A stretch of 64,000 nt of DNA from contig NZ_CP078013.2 of assembly GCF_024112395.2 (NCBI RefSeq), positions 1,984,001 to 2,048,000 on the forward strand, in the 5' to 3' direction. The translations under genes and the position numbers were made by a program. The first letter of the stretch is position 1. Every line of letters begins with the position of its first letter. The notes under the pieces were generated by a model. It saw only the letters and a program-made list of their open reading frames with translations, searched no databases and was not told the DNA's origin. Positions 53,036 to 61,288 of this stretch are shown one piece after another. The DNA is from Pseudomonas pergaminensis. Lineage in GTDB: Bacteria > Pseudomonadota > Gammaproteobacteria > Pseudomonadales > Pseudomonadaceae.

Positions 53036-53126
53036 AATCAAAAGTCATTGTGTTCTATTTGTTTGATCGAGCATCTGATCATTCAGACCTCCACCGCTTT
53101 CCCAATAACAAAAGAAGGACGGCACC

Positions 53127-53567
53127 ATGAGCGCTTTAACCTTGAAACTCGCTACTCAGCTGGCCAGCCAGGCCCTTACCGCAGGACGCACTATTTCGGC
53201 GGCGCCGCTGACCATCGCCGTGCTCGACAGCGGCGGCCACTTGATCACCCTCCAACGCGAAGACGGCGCCAGCCTGTTGCGCCCGCAAATCGCCATCGGC
53301 AAGGCCTGGGGCGCAATTGCCCTTGGCAAGGGCTCGCGCCTGCTGGCACTGGACGCACAGCAACGCCCGGCGTTTATCGCTGCGCTGAACAGCCTGGGGC
53401 AGGGCAGCGTGGTGCCTGCGCCGGGTGGGGTATTGATTCGAAATCCGGAAGGTGCGGTGCTGGGGGCGATCGGGATCAGCGGGGATACGTCGGACATTGA
53501 TGAGCAGTGTGCGATCACGGCGATCGAAGGGGTGGGGTTGATGGCGGATGCGGGGGTGTCTGCCTAG
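53127..53567 (+). CDS. GlcG/HbpS-family protein
   Basis: A 146-residue protein of the GlcG/HbpS (DUF336) family: IAVLDSGGHLITLQREDGASLLRPQIAIGKAWGA in pieces, and PAPGGVLIRNPEGAVLGAIGISGDTSDIDEQCA. Proteins of this fold bind small ligands or heme and are often found next to glycolate or glyoxylate genes; a clear enzyme activity is not known. It is divergent from gcl and shares its operator region. Confidence 0.9.
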   Translation: MSALTLKLATQLASQALTAGRTISAAPLTIAVLDSGGHLITLQREDGASLLRPQIAIGKAWGAIALGKGSRLLALDAQQRPAFIAALNSLGQGSVVPAPGGVLIRNPEGAVLGAIGISGDTSDIDEQCAITAIEGVGLMADAGVSA

Positions 53568-53589
53568 TTTTTTGCTGATTTTTCTGGCC

Positions 53590-53675
53590 CCTTCGCGAGC
53601 AAGCCCGCTCCCACATTGGACCGCATTCTCATGTTGGAACTCGATCAAGAGTGGGAGCGGGCTTGCTCGCGAAGG
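53590..53675. repeat. REPIN next to the RAYT gene, opposite orientation
   Basis: CCTTCGCGAGCAAGCCCGCTCCCAC faces its exact complement 37 bases on. The REP heads point inward, opposite to the other copies here. It lies 20 bases from the end of the transposase gene. Confidence 0.9.
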
Positions 53676-53694
53676 AGGCAACTCGGTCTCGCCC

Positions 53695-54153
53695 CTACAA
53701 CCAAACTGCATCCCGCAGCGGATAGTCGCCAATCCGCTTCACCAGCCCCGCCCGCAGAGGATTGGCCACCACATACCGGGCCATCTTCACCAGATCATCT
53801 TCCTTGCGCAGCGCGCGGTCATGAAAGCTGGTTTGCCAAAGCCTGCCTCTGCGACCAGAAGCGCCGTTCACGCTTCGGGTGCTTTTGGATTTTACCTGGC
53901 ACATCAAATCGCCTAGTGAGCCTTTTTGTAGTTCGACCAACCAGTGGAAATGGTCTGGCATCACTACCCAGGCCAAAGAGTTTGCCAGCCCCTGAGACTG
54001 AGCGAGTCTGAGTTGCCAGACCACTAATCGGCCTAGGTAAAAGTCACTGAATATCGGCGCACGTTCGTGAGTATTGGTGGTGATCAGATAGATGCAATTG
54101 GGTTCGCTGAACCGCCCTATACGCAGGCGGTGTGAGTTGGCTAGATCAGGCAT
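53695..54153 (-). CDS. REP-associated tyrosine transposase (RAYT)
   Basis: A 152-residue Y1-type transposase of the IS200/IS605-related RAYT group. The HUH motif is HFH at 68-70 (VMPDHFHWLVEL) and the catalytic Tyr is probably Y127 (ARYVVANPLRAGLV); WQTSFHDRALR at 106-116 is also a family mark. RAYTs are single-copy genes thought to spread REPINs. REP elements flank it on both sides. Length and motifs are intact, so it may be active. Confidence 0.94.
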   Translation of the reverse strand: MPDLANSHRLRIGRFSEPNCIYLITTNTHERAPIFSDFYLGRLVVWQLRLAQSQGLANSLAWVVMPDHFHWLVELQKGSLGDLMCQVKSKSTRSVNGASGRRGRLWQTSFHDRALRKEDDLVKMARYVVANPLRAGLVKRIGDYPLRDAVWL

Positions 54154-54248
54154 TCCTTGGCCTCTCTTCAGATGGTGTCCTGAGAGGCTAGATCTCGATG
54201 GCTGATGCTGATTGGCAGGCGTTTGGCAGGATGTGTCTGGGAGGGCGC

Positions 54249-54360
54249 TTTCGCGAGCTAGCCCTCTCCCACAGTGGTTTTGCGGTGTTCATACATTGTG
54301 TGTCTGGCACAAAACACCTGTGGGAGCGGCGGTGCGACGACTCGACTTGCTCGCGAATGG
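54249..54360. repeat. Divergent REP pair upstream of the RAYT gene
   Basis: A decayed REP (TTCGCGAGCTAGCCCTCTCCCACA) faces TGTGGGAGCGG, after which a 20-base segment CGGTGCGACGACTCGACTTG comes before CTCGCGAA. The second arm thus combines the usual REP with the inner stem seen in the 35-bp repeat at 59.3 kb. Confidence 0.75.
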
Positions 54361-54378
54361 CACAGGCACCGCGGTGTA

Positions 54379-54984
54379 TCAGTCCGGCTCACACCCCTTC
54401 AACACCAACCGAATAATCGTCTGCGCCGCCGCTTCATAATCCGCTTCATCCAGCTTGGCCTTCCCGGTCACCGCCGAGATCTGCCAGTCGAAATCCGCAT
54501 AGGTCTGCGTCGCCGCCCAGATGCTGAACATCAAGTGATTGGGGTCAATCGGCGCAATCAGGCCGCGATCCACCCAGTCCTGGATACAGGCGATGTTGTG
54601 CTTGGCCTGGGCGTTGAGCTGTTCGACCTGGTCGGCGCTGAGGTGCGGGGCGCCGTGCATGATTTCGCTGGCAAAGACCTTGGAGGCAAATGGCAGGTCG
54701 CGGGAGATACGGATTTTCGAGCGGATGTAGTTGCTCAGTACTTCCTTGGGCGCGCCGTCCGGGTTGAACGGCGTGGAAGCGGCCAGGATCGGCTCGATGA
54801 TGCTTTCGAGCACCTCGCGGTAGAGGTTGTCCTTGGACTTGAAGTAGTAGTAGACGTTGGGCTTGGGCAGCCCGGCCTTGGCGGCGATGTCGCTGGTTTT
54901 GGTCGCGGCGAAGCCTTTGTCGGCGAACTCCTCGCTCGCCGCCCGCAGGATCTTTTCTTTATTGCGCTCGCGAATGGTGCTCAT
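54379..54984 (-). CDS. TetR-family regulator with RutR-like C-terminal domain
   Basis: A 201-residue regulator. The helix-turn-helix is clear (KILRAASEEFADKGF, TSDIAAKAGLPKPNVYYYFKSKDNLY). The effector domain resembles that of RutR/PydR (DLPFASKVFASEIMHGAPHLS, DPNHLMFSIWAATQTYADFDWQ). RutR answers to uracil or thymine; here no pyrimidine gene is near, so ligand and target are open. ATG 54984 (MSTIRERN) is chosen over an upstream Met. Confidence 0.9.
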   Translation of the reverse strand: MSTIRERNKEKILRAASEEFADKGFAATKTSDIAAKAGLPKPNVYYYFKSKDNLYREVLESIIEPILAASTPFNPDGAPKEVLSNYIRSKIRISRDLPFASKVFASEIMHGAPHLSADQVEQLNAQAKHNIACIQDWVDRGLIAPIDPNHLMFSIWAATQTYADFDWQISAVTGKAKLDEADYEAAAQTIIRLVLKGCEPD

Positions 54985-55118
54985 AAACCCAGTGATTCCT
55001 TGCCATGACAGGCGGTTGCGCATGGTAGCACCGGCCATCTGCGGGCCTCAACAATGTGCCCGTAAAGCGTTGCGCCGCGCTATGCTCGGCGCATCCCTCT
55101 CTAATGGAAGCCCGATTC

Positions 55119-56033
55119 ATGGCAGGAAGCAGCTTGTTGGTGTTGATCGACGATATCGCCGCGGTACTCGATGACGTAGCCCTGATGACAAAAATGGCGG
55201 CGAAGAAAACCGCCGGCGTGCTCGGCGATGACCTGGCGCTCAATGCCCAGCAGGTCTCCGGGGTGCGCGCCGAGCGGGAAATCCCCGTGGTGTGGGCAGT
55301 GGCGAAAGGTTCGTTCGTCAACAAGTTGATCCTGGTGCCGGCCGCCTTGCTGATCAGTGCATTCGCACCGTGGGCGGTGACACCGCTGCTGATGCTCGGC
55401 GGTGCCTACCTGTGCTTCGAAGGTTTCGAGAAGCTGGCGCATAAATTCCTCCACAGCAAAGCCGACGATCATGCTGAACATGCGCAGTTGGTCGAGGCCG
55501 TGGCCGATCCGGCCACCGACCTGGTGGCCTTCGAAAAGGACAAGATCAAAGGCGCCATCCGCACCGACTTCATTCTCTCGGCCGAGATCATCGCCATCAC
55601 CCTTGGCACCGTGGCTGATGCGCCACTGATGCAGCAGGTGGTCGTGCTGTCCGGTATCGCTATCGTCATGACCGTGGGCGTCTACGGGCTGGTGGCCGGC
55701 ATCGTCAAGCTGGATGACCTGGGCCTGTGGCTCACCCAGAAGCCCGGCCAGATGGCGCGCAGTATCGGCGGCGCCATCCTGCGCGCGGCGCCCTACATGA
55801 TGAAGAGCCTGTCGGTGATCGGTACGGCGGCGATGTTCCTGGTGGGCGGCGGGATTCTCACCCATGGCGTGCCGGTGGTGCATCACTGGATCGAGACGGT
55901 GAGCCAGGGCGCAGGTGGGGTGGCGTGGTTGGTGCCGACGCTGCTGAATGGGGTGGCGGGGGTTGTTGCAGGGGCGGTGGTGTTGGTCGTCGTGCGAGTA
56001 GTTGGCAGAGTCTGGCGAGCCGTTAAGCGCTGA
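55119..56033 (+). CDS. DUF808-family (YedI-like) membrane protein
   Basis: A 304-residue protein of the DUF808/YedI family with about four to five membrane helices. Marks are [39 protein letters not shown] (start region; DDVA and GDDLA), [17 protein letters not shown] and [19 protein letters not shown]. The function of the family is not known. ATG 55119 is used. It is divergent from the TetR gene by 134 bases, so it could be its target. Confidence 0.9.
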   Translation: MAGSSLLVLIDDIAAVLDDVALMTKMAAKKTAGVLGDDLALNAQQVSGVRAEREIPVVWAVAKGSFVNKLILVPAALLISAFAPWAVTPLLMLGGAYLCFEGFEKLAHKFLHSKADDHAEHAQLVEAVADPATDLVAFEKDKIKGAIRTDFILSAEIIAITLGTVADAPLMQQVVVLSGIAIVMTVGVYGLVAGIVKLDDLGLWLTQKPGQMARSIGGAILRAAPYMMKSLSVIGTAAMFLVGGGILTHGVPVVHHWIETVSQGAGGVAWLVPTLLNGVAGVVAGAVVLVVVRVVGRVWRAVKR

Positions 56034-56171
56034 TTAGTTCGCATCGAATACAGACTGAAAAGTTATTTAAGCTTAATCCTACAGTTCGGTTTTCAAGGCA
56101 TTTATAGGATGCATCGCGTGCCTTCCCGTGAGCACACACACTAAGAAAACGGATCGAGTAGGGAGTTAAGG

Positions 56172-56543
56172 ATGCACTGGTGTTTTCAGGCAATAAAAAA
56201 CTATGCCAACTTCAGCGGGCGCGCTTGTAGAAGGGAGTATTGGGCGTTTGCAGTTTTAGACTGGCTGCTGATGTACGGCTCAATTGTAGTAGCGGGCTGG
56301 GCCGGGGTTGCCTACAGTAGGTGGTTTTATATCCCGCTAGGTGTTTAAGTTGTACTTATGATCATCCCCAGGCTATCTGTAACATTTAGGCGGCTTCACG
56401 ATGTGAACACGACGGGCGCTTATATCCTGTGGTATGCGCTACCCTTCGTGGGTTTAATAATTGTGACCATTCGACTGCTTAGAAAAGGCGACAAGTTGGA
56501 GAATAACTACGGATTGCCTTGCCGTGATGTCGAACATGCTTAA
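56172..56543 (+). pseudogene. DUF805-family membrane protein broken by one in-frame stop
   Basis: From ATG 56172 the frame gives 58 codons typical of DUF805 (MHWCFQAIKNYANFSGRACR, REYW), then TAA at 56346-56348, then continues in the same frame for 65 more codons with the DUF805 core (IIPRLSVTFRRLHDVNTTGA, LPFVGLIIVTIRLLRKGD). Without the stop the product would be a normal 123-residue DUF805 protein. No frameshift is involved. Either the gene is freshly dead, or the base is a sequencing error. Composition is lower in GC than the neighbours. Confidence 0.85.
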
Positions 56544-56568
56544 CAGACCGGGCTTACCGTAACCCAAT

Positions 56569-56598
56569 AAAAAGGCCATTCAATCGAATGGCCTTTTT
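56569..56598. terminator. Bidirectional Rho-independent terminator
   Basis: AAAAAGGCCATTC, loop AATC, GAATGGCCTTTTT: 13-bp stem with A and T tracts on both sides. It serves the DUF805 gene and the convergent MlaA-like gene. Confidence 0.95.
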
Positions 56599-56607
56599 TG
56601 TGGGCGG

Positions 56608-57396
56608 TTACTCGGCAATCTGCAGCTTTCGCGATTCCGTATAGATGTAGCGCACCTTCTCGTACTCGAACGGCGAGTTCATCTGGCCATACCGGAAGCT
56701 GGTCTGATAACGCTTGTCCACTGCACGCAATGCCCAGATTTCCGGGTGGTTGGAGCTGACTTCGGACACGTTGAGGAAGTTGATCTGGGTTTCCGCGCAG
56801 TAGTCGACGATCAGGCCGGTGGTGTCGCGCAGGTTCGACGGCCCGAAGATCGGCAGCACCAGGTAAGCGCCGCCGGGCACGCCGTAGAAGCCCAGCGTCT
56901 GGCCGAAATCTTCGCTCTGGCGCGGCAGGCCCATGGCGGTGGCCGGGTCCCACAGGCCGGCGATGCCGATGGTGGTGTTGACCAGCAGGCGGCCGGTGGT
57001 TTCCAGCGAGCGATGGCCCTTGAGCTGCAGCAGGCTGTTCAACAGGTTGGGCACATCGCCCAGGTTGTTGAAGAAGTTGCTCACGCCGGTCCGCAAGAAG
57101 CTGGGGGTCACATAGGTGTAGCCGTTGACCACCGGCAGGAACACCCATTGGTCGAAGCGGTAGTTGAAGTGGTACACGCGACGGTTCCACGATTCCAGCG
57201 GGTCATACACGTTGAGTGCGGTGAGCGACGAGCGCTCGAACTCACGCTGGTCCAGCCCTGGGTTGAACTTGAGCTTGGTCAGCGGCTCCTTGAAACCGTC
57301 GGCGCCGACATTGACCGGCTCGTGGGCCTTGCTGTTGTCGGCATTGGCAACGCCCGCGCACATCAAGGCGGCAAGCAGCAGAAGATATTTAGCCAC
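56608..57396 (-). CDS. MlaA/VacJ-family protein
   Basis: A 262-residue protein with the MlaA core: DPLESWNRRVYHFNYRFDQWVF, then RTGVSNFFNNLGDVPNLLNSLLQ, VNTTIGIAGLWDPATAMGL, DFGQTLGFYGVPGGAYLVLPIFGPS. MlaA removes surface phospholipids from the outer membrane. True MlaA is a lipoprotein, but here the signal peptide (LLLAALMCAGVANADN) lacks a good lipobox; the Cys is preceded by Met. It overlaps the upstream hydrolase gene by eight bases, so the two act together or at least are co-expressed. Confidence 0.88.
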   Translation of the reverse strand: MAKYLLLLAALMCAGVANADNSKAHEPVNVGADGFKEPLTKLKFNPGLDQREFERSSLTALNVYDPLESWNRRVYHFNYRFDQWVFLPVVNGYTYVTPSFLRTGVSNFFNNLGDVPNLLNSLLQLKGHRSLETTGRLLVNTTIGIAGLWDPATAMGLPRQSEDFGQTLGFYGVPGGAYLVLPIFGPSNLRDTTGLIVDYCAETQINFLNVSEVSSNHPEIWALRAVDKRYQTSFRYGQMNSPFEYEKVRYIYTESRKLQIAE

Positions 57397-58687
57397 GGAA
57401 GAACTCCAGCATGGCGTCGGCGTTGACGCGGTAATTGAGGTTGCCGCAGTGGCCGCCCAGCGGGTAGACGGTCAAGCGATCGCCGAAGGTTTTACGCAGG
57501 AAACCGAGGTCGCCAGGGCCGAGGATCACGTCGTCGGCGTTGTGCATGACGGCGATCTTCGGGTTGGTGTGCAGGTAGTCCTTGAGGGCATACAGGCTGA
57601 CCTGGTCGACCAGTTGCAACAGGCTGCCGCCGTCGGAACGGGCGCGCCACATCGGGATTACTTGTTCGGTGAGGTAGCAGTCGAAGTCACATTGCAGTGC
57701 ACGCTTGAGGAACGGCGTGAGGCTGGTGCCTTCGGTGATCGGGTATTTCGGCGGGATGATCAAGCCACGGCGGTTGATCAAGTCCGAGGTAAAGGCGATG
57801 TCAGCCGCCGAGAACCGGAACGAAGTGCCGATCAGCATGGCCATCTGTTCGTTGGTCAGGTGCTGTTTGGATTGCTGGAAGTCGTAGAGCAGGGCGTCGT
57901 TCAGGTCGATGTAGCCCTTCTGCTGGAAGTAGCGGGTCAGCTTGTTCAGCACCAGCTCATAGAAGGTGGTGGTGTTATTGATGCCCTTGACCTCGGTCTG
58001 CACCAGCTTGTCGAGGTTGGTGATCGAGGTGTAGAGGTTGACCGGCGGGTTCAGCAGCAGCACTTTCTTGAAGTTGAAGCTGCGACGGGTCTCGTCGAGC
58101 TTGCTGACAAACGCCGCATCCAGGGCACCGAGGCTGTAGCCGGTGAGGTAGAAGTCAGTCACTGGCAGCGAAGCGTTTTGCGCGCGCACGGCTTGCATCA
58201 CGCGGTACATGTCTTCGGCGTCTTCCTGGGTGATCCCCGGGGTGGCAAAACGCGAGGCGGCGCTGATGAAGTCGAAGCTGGTCGGCGACGACAGCTGCAC
58301 CACGTGGTAGCCGGCCTGGTAATACAGCTTTTTCAGGTATTCGTTGATGCTGCTGTCGAAGCGCGCACCGGTGCCTGCGATCAGGAAGATCAGCGGCGCG
58401 GCGCGGTCCTGCTTGGCGATGCGGTAGGTGAGCTTCTTCACCGCCCAGAAGTTGTCCGGCAGGCTGAACTCGCGCTCAGGGCGCATGTTCAGGGTGTAGT
58501 CGGATTGGTTGATCTCGTCATCACTCGGTAGCTTAGGCCGTAGGTCTGGCGGGGTGGTGGCGATAGTCGCTTCAAACGGGTTGGTCAAAGGGTAGCCATA
58601 GCTGGCTTGGTCGATGTCGACGGCCAGTGCTGACGCACTCAGAAAAAGGCTGCCCAGCAAGGCAGCACAGCGCAAGGAACGGAGCAT
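57389..58687 (-). CDS. Secreted alpha/beta-hydrolase-like protein
   Basis: A 432-residue protein with a signal peptide ending ASALAVD. The core looks like an alpha/beta hydrolase: oxyanion strand LIFLIAGTGARFD, nucleophile elbow TGYSLGALDAAF (Ser in G-x-S-x-G), acid in MHNADDVI and His in GGHCGN near the C-terminus. Such proteins in Pseudomonas often carry the label serine/threonine protein kinase, but no kinase motif is seen. It is the first gene of a pair with the MlaA-like protein, so lipid hydrolysis at the outer membrane is a fair guess. Confidence 0.82.
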   Translation of the reverse strand: MLRSLRCAALLGSLFLSASALAVDIDQASYGYPLTNPFEATIATTPPDLRPKLPSDDEINQSDYTLNMRPEREFSLPDNFWAVKKLTYRIAKQDRAAPLIFLIAGTGARFDSSINEYLKKLYYQAGYHVVQLSSPTSFDFISAASRFATPGITQEDAEDMYRVMQAVRAQNASLPVTDFYLTGYSLGALDAAFVSKLDETRRSFNFKKVLLLNPPVNLYTSITNLDKLVQTEVKGINNTTTFYELVLNKLTRYFQQKGYIDLNDALLYDFQQSKQHLTNEQMAMLIGTSFRFSAADIAFTSDLINRRGLIIPPKYPITEGTSLTPFLKRALQCDFDCYLTEQVIPMWRARSDGGSLLQLVDQVSLYALKDYLHTNPKIAVMHNADDVILGPGDLGFLRKTFGDRLTVYPLGGHCGNLNYRVNADAMLEFFRG

Positions 58688-58922
58688 GACTTAATCCCTA
58701 GGAGGAAACGTACTTAGTGAAGTTCGCAGGCTATGACCGCCGTCCAGTCGCCGAAGTGCCATCACGCGGCACGAAATGTCGGAAAAAACGTCGGAATCGG
58801 GGTAATAGTAGCCAGACGATACACTTTGCCACGCTTTGGTGAACACTAATTGTGTGTATGCGCCTTGCTAACGGCTGCCGGGGCATTAAGCTGAGCGCCG
58901 TTTTTGCCTATCGGAGTACCCC

Positions 58923-59291
58923 ATGTCCCGTCGTTTGCCGCTGATTTTGCTGCTTATTGCACTGCCACTGTGGCTGGCCGCCAGTTACGGTGCGCGCTAT
59001 GGCTTTATGGAGGATGGCCAGTGGGTGGGCCTCTGCGCGGACGAGGCGAGTCGCTGGGAATGCCAGCTGCGTTCGAACCTTGGGTTGATGATCCACTTCA
59101 AGGTGCTGGGCTGGGCAGCGCTGATCACGTCGGTGCTGGCATTTTTTGTGCCGGGACGTGCGGGCTGGGGGTTGGCGGTGCTGGGGATGGTGTTCGGGTT
59201 GCCGGCACTGGCGTTGTACAACACCACGTTCGCGGTGTTTGCGGTGGTGATTGCGGGATTGCGCTTGGTCAGGAAGCCCCGCGTTGCTTGA
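58923..59291 (+). CDS. Small integral membrane protein of unknown function
   Basis: A 122-residue protein with about four hydrophobic segments (PLILLLIALPLWLAASYG; MIHFKVLGWAALITSVLAFF; GWGLAVLGMVFGLPALALY; FAVFAVVIAGLRLV). A loop after the first helix has two Cys (GLCADEASRWECQLR), which may form a disulfide in the periplasm. The SD GGAG precedes ATG 58923 by about six bases. I do not recognise the family. It ends just before the long inverted repeat. Confidence 0.8.
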   Translation: MSRRLPLILLLIALPLWLAASYGARYGFMEDGQWVGLCADEASRWECQLRSNLGLMIHFKVLGWAALITSVLAFFVPGRAGWGLAVLGMVFGLPALALYNTTFAVFAVVIAGLRLVRKPRVA

Positions 59292-59304
59292 TGGGGCCTC
59301 ATCG

Positions 59305-59391
59305 GGGGCAAGTCGAACCGTCGCACCGCCCCTCCCACAGGGGAATGCATTCCAAATGTGGGAGGGGCGGTGCGACGGTTCGACTTGCCCC
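59305..59391. repeat. 35-bp perfect inverted repeat (long REP-like element)
   Basis: Bases 59305-59339 are the exact reverse complement of 59357-59391. The arms start GGGGCAAGTCGAACCGTCG and end CGCCCCTCCCACA. The 17-base centre holds the palindrome GGAATGCATTCC. It lies between convergent genes and could stop both transcripts. Confidence 0.95.
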
Positions 59392-59402
59392 TGGTAGCGA
59401 TG

Positions 59403-60956
59403 TTAAATCTTGCGTACCCGCAAGCAGCGCCACAAGGCTGCCGTCATGAGCAGGCTCACTACCGCCCAGCCCCAAGCCTGCTGGTTCAATAACCCCTCAC
59501 GGTACAACTGCGGCGCAATGCCCGCACCGATGATAAAGGCCAGCAGTGCAATCTCCCGACGTGGTCCGGTCACCGGACGCGCCAGGTACACCAGGGCCGG
59601 CAACACCAGCGCGGCACTCGGGAAGCTGCGGTAGCGTGGGTCGAACACCAACGCCAGCATCATCACGGCACCGGCAAACCCGGCAATTGCCACCAGCCAG
59701 CCCGCGCGCTGCTCCAACCAATTGAACGCGCGTGCGCGCCAAGCTTCTCGCGAACTCAGGGCCAGTGCTGCATGGGCCAGTACCAGCAGGTTCAACACCA
59801 CCAGCAAGCCCGCCCACACCCATTCATCATTAAAGCGCGCAGTCACGCGGGTCAGCTCGGCCCAAGTGCCAATGGAACAGGCCGCTACCGCACCCAGCAG
59901 TGGCAGGGCAATTGCCGCGCGGGTAGTGCGTACACGTCCGCCCAACACCAAGGTGCCCAACAGGATGATCCCACCCACGCCCAGCCATAGCGGCCAGTAC
60001 GGCACATTGGTTACCGGCCCGGCGAGGATGCCCTTGTCCTGGCGATCGGCATCGAACAGGCCCCAGTAACCACCCACGGCGCCTTCACTGGCCCGCTTCC
60101 ACGGCTGGTCAAAGGCTTCGATCAGGTTGTAACGCCAGCCATTGGCCTCGGCCATGGCCACGAAGCCGCGCATGAACTTGGCTTCATTCACCCGGCTCGG
60201 CACGGCCGTTTCGCGCTGGCGGCCTTCGCTCGGCCAGCCGGTTTCACCGATGAGTATGTCCTTGGGCGCAAACTTGTTGCCGAAGGTCTGGCGCACATCG
60301 CCCACGTGCTTGAGGGCCTGGTCGATGCCCGACGGGTCATCTTCCCAGTACGGCAACAGGTGGATGGTCAGGAAGTCCACCGCCGGCGCGATTTCCGGGT
60401 GCTGCAGCCAGAACTCCCACACATCCGCGTAGGTCACCGGCTGCTTGATCTGACTCTTGACCGTATGGATCAGCGCCACCAGCTGCTTGGCGGTCACTTC
60501 CTTGCGCAGCAAGGCTTCGTTGCCGACGATCACCGAAGTCACGACATCCGGGTGGGCGTTGGCCGAAGCGATCAATTCGTTGATTTCCTTTGCGGTCGCC
60601 ACCGGGTCACTGCTGACCCAGGCCCCGGCCATTACTTTCAGCCCGTGCTTGCGCGCCATCTCCGGCAAGGCTTCCAGGCCGGTCATGGAGTAGGTGCGGA
60701 TGCACTCGAAGCGGGTCGCCAGCAGCGCAAGGTCAGCGTCCATGCGTTCGGGGCGCAGGGTGAACGGCTGGTCGAACGGCGATTGGTCTTTATCGAATGG
60801 GGTGTAGGACGCGCACTGCATCTTGTGCGTGGCACTGGCGACATCAGGCAGCACCACGGGCCGGCCGAGGCCATACCAGTAAGCGAACAGGGCCAGCAGG
60901 CCGAGGATCAAGGCGAAGCAATAGGGCAGGGCGGGGAAGCGGGCAGTCGCGGGCAT
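59403..60956 (-). CDS. GH17-type beta-glucan synthase/transglycosylase-like membrane protein
   Basis: A protein of about 517 residues. After one N-terminal helix (FALILGLLALFAYWYGLG) comes a periplasmic GH17-like barrel: MQCASYTPFDKDQSPFDQP, VIVGNEALLRKE with the probable acid Glu, and ILIGETGWPSEGRQR with the probable nucleophile Glu. About eight membrane helices fill the last 200 residues. This is the layout of NdvC-like beta-(1,6)-glucan synthases of rhizobia. A part in periplasmic glucan making is likely. The start is uncertain: ATG 60956 is used, ATG 60989 is in frame. Confidence 0.85.
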   Translation of the reverse strand: MPATARFPALPYCFALILGLLALFAYWYGLGRPVVLPDVASATHKMQCASYTPFDKDQSPFDQPFTLRPERMDADLALLATRFECIRTYSMTGLEALPEMARKHGLKVMAGAWVSSDPVATAKEINELIASANAHPDVVTSVIVGNEALLRKEVTAKQLVALIHTVKSQIKQPVTYADVWEFWLQHPEIAPAVDFLTIHLLPYWEDDPSGIDQALKHVGDVRQTFGNKFAPKDILIGETGWPSEGRQRETAVPSRVNEAKFMRGFVAMAEANGWRYNLIEAFDQPWKRASEGAVGGYWGLFDADRQDKGILAGPVTNVPYWPLWLGVGGIILLGTLVLGGRVRTTRAAIALPLLGAVAACSIGTWAELTRVTARFNDEWVWAGLLVVLNLLVLAHAALALSSREAWRARAFNWLEQRAGWLVAIAGFAGAVMMLALVFDPRYRSFPSAALVLPALVYLARPVTGPRREIALLAFIIGAGIAPQLYREGLLNQQAWGWAVVSLLMTAALWRCLRVRKI

Positions 60957-61066
60957 GGTCGGCTTATCTGGAAGAGCAAAGGCGCGCATCTTACCCGGAT
61001 TTGGCCCGACCCAGTGGGGCTGCATAATTTTGACATGCAAAGTTCGGGCGGGATTTTGGCGTCAAG

Positions 61067-61116
61067 TCCTACAAAGCATTCTGCTGGCGATGTGATGTCG
61101 CTCCTTGCTTGTAGGA
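61067..61116. repeat. Spaced inverted repeat in the gap before the betaine-binding gene
   Basis: TCCTACAA (61067-61074) and TTGTAGGA (61109-61116) are complementary, 34 bases apart. It lies in a 330-base gene-free stretch (60957-61288). No other motif was seen there. Confidence 0.5.
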
Positions 61117-61288
61117 TGTCGCTGACAGAGCAGGTTCAACACCCGAGCAGGTTGATGATCGAAGTGTCAGTACTCCGCTGACGGCGCACTACCGTGATCG
61201 ATGCGCGTGAAGGGGGCGCGGTGCACCACATAACAACAGGTTGACGTCGCTCGGCATCCGCCGGGCGCAGCACTTTCGGGGAAGTACT

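Noticed and set aside
57389..58687. Annotation as serine/threonine protein kinase
   Set aside because: No Gly-rich loop, catalytic HRD or DFG motif is seen; a GYSLG nucleophile elbow fits an alpha/beta hydrolase.
58700..58922. Possible regulatory element with the direct repeat CGTCGGAA
   Set aside because: Only two short copies 10 bases apart, with no match to a known operator; too weak to report as a feature.
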